A DNA stretch of 64,000 bases from Apostichopus japonicus (taxonomy: Eukaryota > Echinodermata > Holothuroidea > Aspidochirotida > Stichopodidae). A program made the position numbers and the translations under genes. This document shows positions 20,149 to 32,067 of the stretch, in pieces. Location of the stretch: NCBI RefSeq assembly GCF_037975245.1, contig NC_092581.1, forward strand, positions 20,670,303-20,734,302, read 5' to 3'. The notes beneath the pieces were generated by a model. The model was given only the letters and a program-made list of their open reading frames with translations, did not search any database and was not told the origin of the DNA. Every line of letters starts with the position of its first letter. The first letter of the stretch is position 1.

Positions 20149-21467
20149 TGTAACGACACGTCAAAGCTCATTGTTTGTCGTTAGCGTTAACAAGTATTTT
20201 CTCCAATCAAATGTTTTAACTTGGGTTGATTCTTTTACATTATTAGACGCTTTACGGGAATTGTTTATTAGATAAAATCTTATAAGGGGTGTCACTTGCT
20301 TGATTTATGAACAACTGTTAAGGGGAACTCTCTCTTGTTGACCGATTTTGGAGGTCACTGAGTAGGACGTCTAGTTACGTTCCGGGGGGCCAAAAATGTT
20401 AGGTCTGGGTAAATCTTAACCAGCACGCATGTCGTATTTAATCGTGTTTTATTGGTTGATGGTTGTAGACTGGGCGTGGTTTATGTTTATAATAGGGTTA
20501 AGTGTAGGTTCACACGTTATAGGTATAGGAAGTAGTTTCTGTTTAAAAGCAACTGCGGGCTCGGACCAGGTTGGTGAGATGGATTCCATGCTCGGACCAG
20601 GGGCGGTTCCCGGCTCGGAATAGGAGGGGTAGAACGATTCTGACCATGAGTTAGGAGACGAACGAGTCATCTATTGGCAAAAACAGTGGTGGAACAGCCC
20701 AGGAAGTCGGATCGGACGACGAGTAAAATAACCTAGAAGACCAGGTTCAACACTTCGGTTCGACTGCGCCGCAGTTCACCAATCCGCCAACTGCGCCGCC
20801 GTTCACCAATCCGCCAACCGCGCCGCAGTTCACCAATCCGCCGACTGCGCCGCAGTTCACCAATCCGCCAACTGCGCCGCCGATCACCAATCCGCGCCGC
20901 AGTTCACCAATCCGCCAACTGCGCCGCCGATCACCAATCCGCCAACTGCGCCGCTGTTCACCATTCCGCCGACTGCGCCGCTGTTCACCATTCCGCCGAC
21001 TGCGCCGCTGTTCACCATTCCGCCGACTACGCCGCTGTTCACCATTCCGCCGACTGCGCCGCTGTTCACCATTCCGCCGACTGCGCCGCTGTTCACCATT
21101 CCGCCGACTGCGCCGCTGTTCACCATTCCGCCAACCGCGCCGCAGTTCATCAATCCGCCAACTGCGCCGCCGTTCACCATAGCCCAATCTTCAGCGCCGA
21201 AGTCTATCGTTCTGCCCTCCGTGTCGAGACCCGCCATTAGTAATGTACTGTGTTGTATTTAACTTCATCGACTTCTGAGCATGTGTTAAAACTTGGTTTC
21301 GTATTTAATAATTGCCTCTGTAATGCACGACCACTGTGCACCATCTTGACATGTATATAGATCGTAAATAAACGGGTAAACTTTAATATCTCCTGTCGAC
21401 AGCCTCATTCCTGTGTTCCCGCATTTCCACTCTTCCTTGCGCTCACCACCGAGGACGGCGCGTTACA
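20149..21467 (+). repeat. 3' LTR
   Basis: Same length and sequence as the 5' LTR apart from at least one change in the minisatellite (ACTACGCCG near 21027 where the 5' LTR has ACTGCGCCG). Confidence 0.93.
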
Positions 21468-22135
21468 ATACATTCCTACGCATTTTATACTTCTGACCTG
21501 AAATTTTATGCATGCTTGACAATTGAGTTTGAAACTCTTATAAAGGACAATTGTCTAACTAATATTCATAATTACCATATCTGTGTGGTACTAACTTCAA
21601 AGAAGTTTAAGTAATGCTGAATGTTCAATTCACAGCAACTAACGATTCTTTGTCGATTTGAAGTTATATTAAGATATTCATAGTGTCAAGCCCATTCATC
21701 TCAAACCCTCCGAGTCAATTGGAAGTACGCAGAAATATACCTAAACGCAGTTTTGTCAATACAAAGGAAGCACATTGTGTATTGTCTCGTTAACGACCAG
21801 AGCTCCCATCTGGTAATCAACTTGTCGATCAGATAAAATATTATGAAGGAAGTAGGCTTTACCTAGGAAATACGTTTTACTATGATCATTCCCTTAATTT
21901 GACATTTAAAATTGTAAGTATTTTCCAAGCGATACATATCTTACATTTATCTATAGTAATTTCTGCCACGCCTTCAATAGTGTAATGGTGTGACACAAAC
22001 GCAAGAGTGTGTCACTTCGTAACAAAACAATTATAAAAATAATATTTTACGATTTAAGAATGGTTAACTCTCCTTAACGGCACGTAAATTTGGTTGTTAC
22101 AATGATTGATTTAGTAATTATATACGGTTACGTAC
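21468..22135. repeat. Continuation of the interrupted host repeat
   Basis: Starts ATACATTCCTACGCATTTTA, which continues the sequence broken at 16075, as shown by uninterrupted versions at 24160-24200 and 27008-27050. The part 21563-21785 also matches 25560-25780. The remainder has no recognised content. Confidence 0.7.
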
Positions 22136-22360
22136 GCAAGCAATGTAAATCATACAGTCCATCTTCCCATTTGTCTGGTCTACACAGGTATGAATTATCG
22201 GTACTAGATAGTTGGTAGTTTTCACTACAGGAGCAACTTATGTTCGATCCGTCACCGTAACACGGGGGTGCTGTGTCGCCGGCTCTCTCAATATTGCAGC
22301 TGACAGTTGAATGCATCCGGGTTTCATTGTAATGACACTGTGTGTACCTGTCGCATCCAC
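22136..22360 (-). CDS. Cysteine-rich exon, probably CCP-like
   Basis: 225 bp, phase 1 at both ends, with acceptor GGACTTCAG and donor GTACGT on the minus strand. It starts GCDRYTQCHYNETR and continues with CYGDGSNISCSCSENYQL, YLCRPDKWEDG and LHC. The NYQL...C...W...C ending resembles a sushi module, but the N-terminal half has extra cysteines. It has the same strand and phase as the exons at 4-5.8 kb, so the same gene is possible though unproven across 16 kb of inserted repeats. Confidence 0.5.
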
Positions 22361-22850
22361 CTGAAGTCCAATGAAGAAAATCAACGCAAAAGTTTTAAGT
22401 AAACATGAATTGGTTTATATTCATATGGAAGTACAGCTACGATATTGTTAAAACAATAGTTTCCAATGTCCTTTAACATTCGCAACCATTTGTCCATAAA
22501 GATATTTGCTCTATTGCACCAAAAAAGTGTCAACGAAATTATAATTACAAGATGATAAGAAATATGTACTTCTTTGCGGGTGTAGCGGGGCACATTCGCT
22601 TCCTCACACAACCCCCCCCCCCCCTAATAAAACAATCTACAGTTCCGTAAAATTTCCCAAAAGTAGAGGGCTCAGCAACAGTTAAATAAGCTTGCTGTGT
22701 TAACATTTACACATTCTGTCACTCTCCTGTTTAACAGGGAACATTATCCACATTGTGTTCATTTCTCGAGCTATAGGCTGATCTTTGTGTGTTGAATTAA
22801 TTCTTTCACGAACAATCGCAAGTCAAGATCAGTGACTCCACAACCCAAGA
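22361..22850. other. Non-coding
   Basis: No gene seen. Contains a C-tract at 22611-22624. Confidence 0.4.
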
Positions 22851-22976
22851 TATATATATATTATCAAGCCTTATGTTACATATACATGATAGGATAGCAG
22901 GGAAAATTATGGTCATCGTCGTTCGGCGCAACAAGTATTTAGCCAAGCGACGAAACAGTTGTCATATAATGTATAT
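22851..22976 (+). repeat. Dispersed repeat, segment B, second copy
   Basis: Matches 5984-6112 (ATCAAGCC, CGTCGTTCGGCGCAACAAG, ACAGTTGTCATA) and is followed by (AT)n and then segment A. Confidence 0.85.
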
Positions 22977-23141
<165 letters not shown>

Positions 23142-24168
23142 TTACGTGGGTTGAAAGATTAAGTGTTTTTCTTGTCAGTCAAAACCGAAAAATCAAATGA
23201 TTAGTTACTCGTTATAGTACTGATATGTTATGCAATGTGACTTTACATTGGGCCTTTCACATGTTATGTAATGTTTCATCTTTCACTGGCACACGTTTGA
23301 AATATGTTGCCTGATTTCATCATCTTTTGTGGAGTCCGACTATAGAGACAAATATAATGTTCAGGAACATGATAACTGTCATACGGGAGGCATTCGGGGC
23401 AATGATCCCCCCCCCCCCTCAATTTCGACTATTTCCCCTTTTTTAACAAATTTATTGTTTCGGTAATAGACCCTATGATGCATCCACACAAATGCCCCTC
23501 CAAACAAATGCTCTGCCCTCCAAATTTGACAAGTTGCCTACAGGCCCGCTGTCATCCAGTTCCCTGCGTTACACCACCTCTACATTGAACGAGAATTATC
23601 ACCAAGTGTAGATGAGGAGAAACTGTATAGTTAAATGTACTATTGTCTTACTTTATCGATAGTCTGAGGTCAGCAAGGTTAACACTATAAATAAAGTAGA
23701 CAATGCGCTAGAGTATAGCAATGATAAGGCAATGCTTTCAAAGTATCGATGAACGCAGATTTCAGCGTTTGATGCTATGATTCGCTGTATATAATAAAGT
23801 GAATAAAACCCGTAAAGTAAGCCTATGTCTCTAATTTCGAGAGTGGTAAGGAAACAGTTCTTACACGCAGTAACTTCGATTCCGTACGATGAGGTTGTTT
23901 GTGCTATAAGCGAATTGTAGAAGCCCTATACAAATGACTTGATCGGGAATCCAAGGTTGTGGGTGCAACCAATTGTAGTTTTCAGTTTGTTCCGACTCTC
24001 CAGCCGCCCCCCCCCCCACCGCCCCTTCCATGCACCCATGTACTTCCCCTGTATATTGTATAATCAGGGACTTAAAACCCCGAGGTGGCCCAATGGTGAG
24101 CACTAAGCGGGAAGCCATATTCTCTACCAATTACTGGCTGGAAAACAAGAAGAAAGAAGCAGACAGTA
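23142..24168 (+). repeat. ~1-kb dispersed repeat, copy 2
   Basis: Matches 15039-16073. Small indels are present, for example C-tract length at 23408 and 24008. It continues at its right end into ACATTCTTACGCATTTTACA without the LTR element. Confidence 0.88.
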
Positions 24169-25560
24169 TAAACATTCTTACGCATTTTACACTTCTGACC
24201 TGAATGTGTTTTTCAATGGTTACACTGATATTATTCGTTATTATTGTAACGACTTCCCAGATAATTATAACCAATATGAAAGGGTAATAACACGGAAAAT
24301 GATTGTATGTTATTGGCATGTGATGTAATAACCGATGCATGCCTACATGATATGCACAGTAACATGTTGACCGAGCGAAAAGTTGTGGTTATAATTTTCG
24401 GGAAGGCCGTTACCGCCTCCTTCCACCAAATCAAATTGGGCTCCGACGCCTATGCCCCCAATCGCATCAGAAATAACCTCTAATGATTAAAACTTCAGAT
24501 AATTTTATCACTCCTTTCAAGTTCATTGTGCAATGCCCTTTCCTTCCCTACCCATCAAGCCCCCATGTACTTTCTCCGAACCAACAGTAACTCGCAGACG
24601 CGTCCTCTCTTTGGTATACTCTTAAACTGAAAGGCATTGTGAAGTCTTGGTAATGGAATTGTTCAAAGCTGTAGCAGGTTCGCATGAGTCCTACATAGTT
24701 CCTCCCGCATCACTACCCCCCTCCCCCACCCCCTCCACCCACCCGAAAAAACCCAAATATATATAATTCCTGTAACTAAATGGCAGGCGTTTCTGATCAC
24801 TTGCTTTGCTGTTTCATTACCGATATAGTACAAGATAAATTCCCTGAAGAAGAAACACTTGGCATCAAATTACATAAGCCCCGATATTCAGACTGAGACA
24901 GTTCACAACTATAGTGTATTGTAAGATTATAATACTACAAATTTGAGGATTCCAGATACAACACGGGTAATCCATTCAGATAAAGATCAGCTTAAATTGT
25001 CTATAGGCTATGTCATGTAAAGGTACAGAGCTTATATGGTATATATATATCATGATCCTTATGAACATAGGCGTAGGAGGCGGAGGTTGGGGGTGCAGCC
25101 CCCCTACCCCACCAACATTTTTTGTGGAATTTAGGGGAATATGATGAGACATTTTCGGGCACCTACCGAAAAAAAATATTGCAATGTGTTTTTCAATATT
25201 ATGGTTAAACTGATATTATTATCACCATTATTATTGTAACGTCTTCTCCAACAATTATAACCAATATGGAAGGGTAATAACTGATGTATGCCTATAGGAT
25301 TTGCACATTAACATGTTGAACGCTCCTATACGCCTGCTTATGAATGCGATTAGAACCCGCACAAGAGGTGGCCAAGACAATTACCGGCACAATTTCCAAG
25401 GTTCGTCCAGAATACAACCATCAGACAGAAGAGTATTGGTAGGTTCCTCATTATGTATAAACTATCCATGATGATGAATGTAAAGGTCATAAAGATCTTT
25501 ATCTTCCAAAATTGTAATCGTAACTTCACCGTTCGATTAGAGAAACTGTGAGGAACTATT
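24169..25560. repeat. Segmental duplication block, copy 1
   Basis: Matches 27008-28545 in the same order: the 3' part of a TIR element (to 24454), then the block containing CTTTCCTTCCCTACCCATC and TCGCAGACGCGTCCTCTC, then AGATACAACACGGGTAA, then the block with CCATGATGATGAATGTAAAGG. It carries an extra TIR element at 25066-25336. Confidence 0.85.
25066..25336. mobile_element. Non-autonomous hAT-like element (CATAGGCGTAGGAG family)
   Basis: 271 bp bounded by the perfect 8-bp direct repeat CTTATGAA (25058-25065 and 25337-25344). The ends are CATAGGCGTAGGAG and CTCCTATACGCCTG, imperfect inverted repeats. The paralogous block at 28329-28345 has a single CTTATGAATGCGATTAG, the empty site. No coding capacity. 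Confidence 0.85.
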
Positions 25561-25785
25561 ATTCATAATTACCGTGTCTGTGGGGTACTAACTTCAATGA
25601 AACTTAAGTAATGATGAATATTCAATTCACAGCAACTTACAATTCTTTGTCGATTTAAAGTTATATTAAGAAATTCATAGTGTCAAGCTCATTCACCTCA
25701 AACCCTCCAAGTCAACTGGAATTACGCAGAAATATACCTAAACGCAGTTTTGTCAATACAAAGGAAGCACCTTGTGTATCTTTAT
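25561..25785. repeat. Duplicate of 21563-21785
   Basis: Shares ATTCATAATTACC, GGTACTAACTTCAA and AAATATACCTAAACGCAG with the earlier copy. It ends where a LINE fragment begins. Confidence 0.8.
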
Positions 25786-26998
25786 TTATTGATGTAAAAT
25801 TTGAGACAACAAATCTCTTTCTATAGGAGTTATTTATTAGCCCCCTGACATTCCAATATCCAATTTTAATGATGAACTGTCAAGCCTCATGAATAATTAA
25901 GTGTTGTCAGTAAGACTTGCTATATCTGTGGTGATGTAAGTATTGACTTGTTAAAAAGTGATCATGATTCTAATGTATCCAATTTCTTAGATTTAATTTA
26001 TTCCCATTCTTATTGTCCACTTATTTCAAAACCAACTAGAATTACTCCACAATCAGCCTCACTCATTGACAACATCTTTTGTAATGATACTTTTGTTAAC
26101 TTAAGCTCGGGGATTCTATTATCAGACATGAGTGACCACTTGCCTGTTTATTGTTGTAGGGATTTTAAGGCTCACTCATTACCATGCTCCAAAGACTTTT
26201 TTACCATAAGAGGACCAGTAAAGGTTCTTTACGTAATATCAATTTAGAACTTTCTTCTTTTGATTGGAACCTATTAAACAATCTCCGAGATGTTGATACT
26301 GCATATAACGTTTTTGTTGATAATGTTAACAATATAATTTCTAAGCACTGTGTAGTTAAGCAATTTGAAAGAAAATCCAATACTATTCGCTCACCTTGGA
26401 TAACATCAAGTATTTTAACTTCAATTTCAAAAAAGAATAAATTATATAAAAAGTACCTTCTTAATCCTTCTAGTACCAATAAAAGTAAAAATACTCTTTA
26501 TAAAAATAAACTGACAAAAATTATCAGATTAGCAAAGAAGATGTATTATGAAAATTGTTTCAAAGACAATAAAAATAATTGAAAGAAAACATGGGATACG
26601 ATTAATAAAATTCTTGGTCGTACTTCAATCAATACTCCAATTGATGAAATTAAAGATAATGATTTGTTAATTACAAATAAATTTGACATGGCCGAGAAAT
26701 TTAATGACGTTTTGGCTAATATAGGTAACAACCTTGCAAGTTCTATTCCCACTTGTCACTCAAAATTTACAGATTTTCTTACTGATAGTACCCCATCATC
26801 TCTATTTCTCTCACCAACCAACTCCTCTGAAATAATCAATTTAATACTGCAATTGAAAAAAGGTTCTTGTGGTCTTGATAATATTTCTGTTCAGTTTCTC
26901 CAAGAAAATCGTTTATTATAGCTGCCCCTCTTTCATATATTTTTAATTTATCAATATCTACAGGTGTTGTTTCAGCTCGTACTAAATAAGCTAAGGAA
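25786..26998 (+). mobile_element. LINE fragment, second copy of the 2669-3640 family
   Basis: Reads IGVIY then PPDIPI (endonuclease), SLIDNIFCND, LSDMSDHLPVY, the linker with NKLTKIIRLAKKMYYENC, FNDVLANIG, then EIINLILQLKKGSCGLDNIS, the entry to the reverse transcriptase. Several stops and frameshifts are present, for example TGA at 26581. It ends just after the first RT motif, where the dispersed repeat (AGCAGACAGTATATACA) resumes. Confidence 0.85.
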
Positions 26999-27190
26999 GA
27001 AGTGAGAAGCAGACAGTATATACATTTCTACGCATTTTACACTTCTGACCTGAATTTGTATGCATGCTTGACAAATGAATTTGAAACTCTTATGAAGGAC
27101 AGTTGTATGTCATGTGGTTGTATCTTATGGGGACTGACGCACCAGGCCTATATTCCCATGTCAGCTCCTGCCAATTATAGTGTCCCCAAT

Positions 27191-27572
27191 CATAGGCGTA
27201 GGAGGCGGGGGCTGTGGGTCTGGGGGATGGGGGCTGCAGCCCCCAACCAAATATTTTTGTGAAAATTAGGGCAATATGCTGGAATTTTTCGGGCACCTAC
27301 TGAAAGAAAAATAATTTGCAATGTGTTTTCAATGGTTAAACTGATACTATTATTATTATCGTTATTATTGCAACGACTTCCCAAATAATTATAACCAATA
27401 TAGAAGGGTAATAACACGGAAAATGATTGTATGTTATTGGCATGTGATGTAATAACCGATGCATGCCTATATGATATGCACAGTAACATGTTGAACGCGC
27501 GAAAAATTTTGGTTATATTTTTCGGGCAAGTCGCTACAGCCCCCCAAATCAAATTGGGCTCCAACGCCTATG
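27191..27572. mobile_element. Non-autonomous hAT-like element, same family as 25066
   Basis: 382 bp with ends CATAGGCGTAGGAG and CTCCAACGCCTATG (13 of 14 complementary). Flanking octamers are TCCCCAAT and CCCCCAGT (6 of 8 identical), an aged target-site duplication. A 5'-deleted relative ends at 24454, followed by CCCCCAAT. Confidence 0.8.
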
Positions 27573-28132
27573 CCCCCAGTCGCATCAGGAATTAACCTCC
27601 TACGATTAAAACTTCAGTTAATTTTATCACTCCTTTCAAGTTCATTGTGCAATGCCCTTCCCTTCCCTACCCATCAAGCCCCCATGTACTTTCTCCGAAC
27701 CAACAGTAACTCGCAGACGCGTCCTCTCTTTGGTATACTCTTAAACTGAAAGGCATTGTGAAGTCTTGGTAATGGAATTGTTCAAAGCTGTAGCAGGTTC
27801 GCATGATTCCTACATAGTTCCTCCCGCACCACTACCCCCCCCCCCCCCCTACTCCCTCCACCCACCCAAAAAGAAACCAAATATATATTTTTTGGAACTA
27901 ACTTTGCTGTTTCATTACCGATATAGTACAAGATAAATTTCCTGAAGAAGAAACACTTGGCATCAAATGATATAAACCCCGATATTCAGATTGAGACAAT
28001 TCACAACTACAGTGTATTGTACAATTATAATACTACAAATTTGAGGATTCCAGATACAACACGGGTAATCTATTCAGATAAAAAATCAGCTTAAATGGTC
28101 TATATGTCATGTTAAGGTACAGAGCTAATATG

Positions 28133-28133
<1 letters not shown>

Positions 28134-28198
<65 letters not shown>
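28134..28198. repeat. (AT)n microsatellite
   Basis: Pure TA array ending ACATATATC. Confidence 0.95.
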
Positions 28199-28201
<3 letters not shown>

Positions 28202-28545
28202 TCATGATCCTTATGAATGCTATTATGATTTTATGAATGCTATTAGGACCCAAACAAGAGGTACAGATCTTAAATGGCCTATATATCAGGAAAAGGTACA
28301 AAGCTTTAAATGGCCTATATTTCATGCTCCTTATGAATGCGATTAGAACCCACACAAGAGGTGGCCAAAAAATTACCTTCACAATTTCCAAGGTTTGTCC
28401 AGAATACAACCATCAGAAAGAAGATCATTAGTAGGTTCCTCATTATGTATAAACTATCCATGATGATGAATGTAAAGGTCATGTAAAGGTCTGTATCTTC
28501 CAAAATTGTAATCGTAACTCCACCGTTCGATTAGAGAAACTGCGA

Positions 28546-29670
28546 GGAACTGCGACGGTGTGTTACGATATAGTTATGATTACTCACATTCAACACAAAC
28601 ACGCAAACTGACACAGGAAATTGACCCAAAAATGAACTGCGTGATTCATATAAAAATAACAGCAGAAGAAAACAAGTTTTGTACCGAAGCGTAGAAATGA
28701 CATCACATTAGTGATAAAATATGTTAACATCGCCCTGTCTATATACCAAGCACCTCACAAGCGAAGAGAAAACTAAGTATATGTGTTTGTTTTCGCTTTT
28801 AATACTAGGAAAAGTACCACTCGAACAAATCGTGTTTCAAGGCTCACATGATCCTGCCGTACTTCTCTACCTCTGAGAATGAAATGGTCAACAGGTATTG
28901 GTGTTTTTTGTACGGATAACCTCTCACGGACCTCATATTTACTTGAAGCTCAACCAAACAGTATAAGCCAATACATATGTTTTGTCACCTAATGGTATCT
29001 AGGCAATCGTTTCTCGAGGTGCATCCACGAAGGTACCGTAAAATTCGAGTCGTACTTTTGAGAAAACTTAAGACAACCAAAACAAACCATTTGTTGGGAA
29101 CGCAATGTCAGTGATCTTGGGAGTCGTCCTGTAATATGAGACCATTTTGCACGGGTTTTATTAGTCCACACACAAACATAAAATATACTACGATGTTCTA
29201 ACCTCACGAACATTTATGCTCTGACAGATTTTTCAGGTCATTTTGTCAACTTTTGGTGAACTGCGTTAGTGAAAGAACTTTGCATAGCAACCAAACTGAT
29301 TTTCACTCAACAACATAAATCTCGCTGAGTCGGAGTCAATTATGTGATTAACAGTTATTTCATATGCAGATTCAGGCCCGTACGCAGGATTTTGTAAGGG
29401 GGGTCGAATACTTGGTTATTGATCTGTGTCCTGGGGAGTGGTCTAAGTGGAGGGAGTGTCTCCCTCCAATTTGTATTGTTTTGCAGCATGAAGGGTGCTT
29501 ACATGGAAAATTGTGCTATATTTTGTTGAAGAATTGTCCATTTGTTTGAGAAAAATATTGCTGAGATGGTAGATGTCTACATGCAAATTGGTAACAAGTT
29601 TCGCTTTTCGGAAATTGAAAATCAGTCGTCTGACATACCCTCTTTATCTTTGCGCGCGTTGTAATATTAA

Positions 29671-29673
<3 letters not shown>
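28546..29673. other. Non-coding, no gene recognised
   Basis: No coding signal or repeat assignment that I can support. Confidence 0.4.
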
Positions 29674-29745
<72 letters not shown>

Positions 29746-29757
29746 TATATATATATA
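29674..29757. repeat. (AT)n microsatellite
   Basis: TA array with a single TTCATATA variant near the end. Confidence 0.95.
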
Positions 29758-29966
29758 TACATAAAGTCTGTTCAAAGTATCTCTTTCGAGATCCGGCTTT
29801 AGGAATCACAAATGATTTTCGAGTTGGTTAGCATCATGTTTGATCTCTAGAGTAAGGCAAAATATGTCACCAAAAACAGAACTAGTATTGTTCGATACAG
29901 GTGACAAACGCCTACAGTGGAATTACGATCTTCCTTACCGGTTTCGAACCTACGGACGTACAATCA

Positions 29967-30039
29967 GCGTCCATAGCCTAGTGGTTAGGGTGTCCGCGTA
30001 CAGAGCGGGAGGCCCGTGGTTCGAATCCCGGTGGAGGCT
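29967..30039 (+). ncRNA. tRNA-like sequence (tRNA pseudogene or SINE head)
   Basis: 73 nt with an A-box-like TAGCCTAGTGGTTAGGGTG and a B box GGTTCGAATCCCG. The acceptor arm GCGTCCA/TGGAGGC pairs at 6 of 7 positions. The anticodon stem CCGC/GCGG encloses GTACAGA, giving anticodon ACA (Cys). The T stem has two mismatches and ACA is rarely used, so this is more likely tRNA-derived than a working gene. A T6 run about 4 nt downstream could end Pol III transcription. Confidence 0.6.
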
Positions 30040-30081
30040 GAAAGTTTTTTCACTGTTCTTGATTTTCCAACTCATTACGAT

Positions 30082-30085
<4 letters not shown>

Positions 30086-30118
<33 letters not shown>
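30086..30118. repeat. Short (AT)n microsatellite
   Basis: About 33 bp of TA dinucleotides about 45 bp after the tRNA-like sequence, possibly the tail of a SINE. Confidence 0.85.
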
Positions 30119-30122
<4 letters not shown>

Positions 30123-31004
30123 GTATACATAGTATACAACGCAAAAATATTTGGTTTTTGCTTTGTATAAGAGAGAAGTTTAAGGCCCGTCGGTGCGGCT
30201 GACATATATACACGTAGTGAAACTAGAATTTCGGGAAGCGCCCGAAGAAAATCACATATATCTATATGTATAGATAAATATATTATTACAACGCGCGAAA
30301 TTTTTGTCGGGGATCTTATCCACCCTTTCAGGGACCTTCGCCACCCAGTCGGGAAATAAAATGAACATAACGATAATAAGAAATACACAATAATATTTTT
30401 CTTGCTTCATTGCTCCCCGACGAATCAGATTTTTTCCCCGACGAGGGGTCTAGACCTACCCGACTGGGGGGACTGTAGCCCTCCTGCCCACTCCCCTCTT
30501 GCGCCATCCCTGCTTATCTTACTGATTTGAGAGGTTGTAAAAAGGAACGTGCATGTGTATTGTTTCTTGTTTAACACCTATAGTGTCGAAAGTGGGGGAG
30601 GGGATCTATCCTGTTGGAGCTGTTATTGAAGGATTCTAAAAATAGCATATTCAGTTAACACTAATGTATAGGAGGCGACCAAAAATAACCATTGAACTAA
30701 ACGGGCGTGTGTTAAACTGTGCAAGCCTATACACAAAATGAGTATCTGAGGGAAAGACCAAAAATAATACGTTCTGTGTTGACGAACCACCTAGTTCACG
30801 GAGGGGGGTTCGACTTGCACGAGGAATTCGACTTGCAGGGGGTTCGATCGAACCCATCGAACCCCACCCCCCCCCCTGCTTTCGGGCCTGGGATTGTTTA
30901 TGGTATTTCTACTTCCATATAGCAAGAATAGTAAACTTAAGTTCGTATGTTTAATGTTGGCACGAAATTGAGCTTGCGAGCTACAATGAATTAGGACCTA
31001 TATA
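30119..31004. other. Non-coding
   Basis: No gene seen. Includes the internally repetitive GGGGGTTCGA / TTCGACTTGCA stretch at 30800-30860 and a C-tract at 30867. Confidence 0.4.
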
Positions 31005-31005
31005 C

Positions 31006-31048
<43 letters not shown>
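31005..31048. repeat. (AT)n microsatellite
   Basis: Pure TA array. Confidence 0.95.
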
Positions 31049-31053
<5 letters not shown>

Positions 31054-31958
31054 ACTATAAGGATAGATCTAGCTAGTCAGACCGTAATGAAAATGACACA
31101 CATATAAAATTGGCAGATAAATAACGAGAATGTTCGTTATGTGCATTGTCCATCTCCTATAGCCTATGTTTGAAATACAAAATTACAAGTAAGCCAAGCG
31201 CCCTAGTTCCAAACTATGGGGGTGGGGGGGGGGGGCTCCAGGGGAAGGATCCATAACTATTGGTGCGTCAAATGTCACAAACAAATTAATATGTATTTAG
31301 TTCTCTTTTCAAAATAATTATGTCATCACTGGCATGACCATAGACCCTTTGTGAGGGGACTTGGTGTGAGAGAGTATTAATTTGAATACACTGAATGTTA
31401 AACCGGGTTTCATGTTGGATGCCTTTTCTTAAAAACAATCAAAAGTGTCCATACCGCAGTAAACAAAATGGCTTAGCATCCTATTGGTAACGTTAATAGT
31501 GCCTGTAACCGAGCAAAATGTAGGCCTACTTTAAATTTGAAAATATTTCCTGACTATATAGTGCATACATGCGTAAGTAGTTAGGTAACATACTACGTGT
31601 AGTATAAGCTGTGCAGAAAGCGAAAACAATACTATGGCACCAAGTTGGGTGCTAAATCGTTGCCGCTTGAAGGGTAAAAACTGTAACACGTTTTCATATG
31701 GAACTCATAAATATAAAGCGAGCAAGTTCCATCGAAACTGACAATATGAAAGTGCTTAAAGAAATTACGCTTTGAAAATATGAATGTTAAAGGAATAATA
31801 TGACAAGAATGACAACGACTGATAAGAAACAAGAAGACAACCACATTATATAACACATATCGTGAGCACTGGTGAGTCTACTGTGAGATGTAGCCTACTG
31901 GCTTTAAAAAAATAAGGTATATAAGGTATTTTGTGCAAAGTATTAACGTAATTGTTAT
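31049..31958. other. Non-coding
   Basis: No gene seen. A G-tract lies at 31220-31235. Confidence 0.4.
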
Positions 31959-31968
31959 TAGTATTAAT

Positions 31969-32065
<97 letters not shown>
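31959..32065. repeat. (ATT)n/(AT)n microsatellite
   Basis: Short ATT repeats pass into a long TA array. This is the last long (AT)n in the window. Confidence 0.95.

Positions 32066-32067
<2 letters not shown>

Larger units (their letters stand above)
16076..21467 (+). mobile_element. Ty3/gypsy-type LTR retrotransposon, internally deleted
   Basis: Two LTRs of 1319 bp each (16076-17394 and 20149-21467) start TGTAAC and end GTTACA, and differ visibly at only one or very few bases. Internal sequence is 2754 bp, much shorter than a full element. It keeps a candidate primer-binding site, part of gag with a zinc knuckle, the protease and the start of the reverse transcriptase domain. The catalytic RT core, RNase H and integrase are absent. 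The near identity of the LTRs means a recent insertion, so it must have been mobilised by proteins from another copy or been deleted after insertion. Confidence 0.92.
27008..28545. repeat. Segmental duplication block, copy 2
   Basis: Second copy of 24169-25560. It retains the full TIR element at 27191-27572, lacks the one at 25066, and has gained (AT)n at 28134-28198. A short internal duplication (28210-28330) repeats TGGCCTATAT and CCTTATGAATGC. Confidence 0.85.

Noticed and set aside
29967-30039. Functional tRNA-Cys gene
   Set aside because: T stem has mismatches and anticodon ACA is rarely used; a tRNA-derived element is more likely.
29372-30891. TIR element with ends CAGGCCCGTACGCAGG and CCTGCTTTCGGGCCTG
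   Set aside because: Ends are complementary at 14 of 16 positions, but the flanking octamers do not match, so I cannot claim one element; they may belong to two different insertions.
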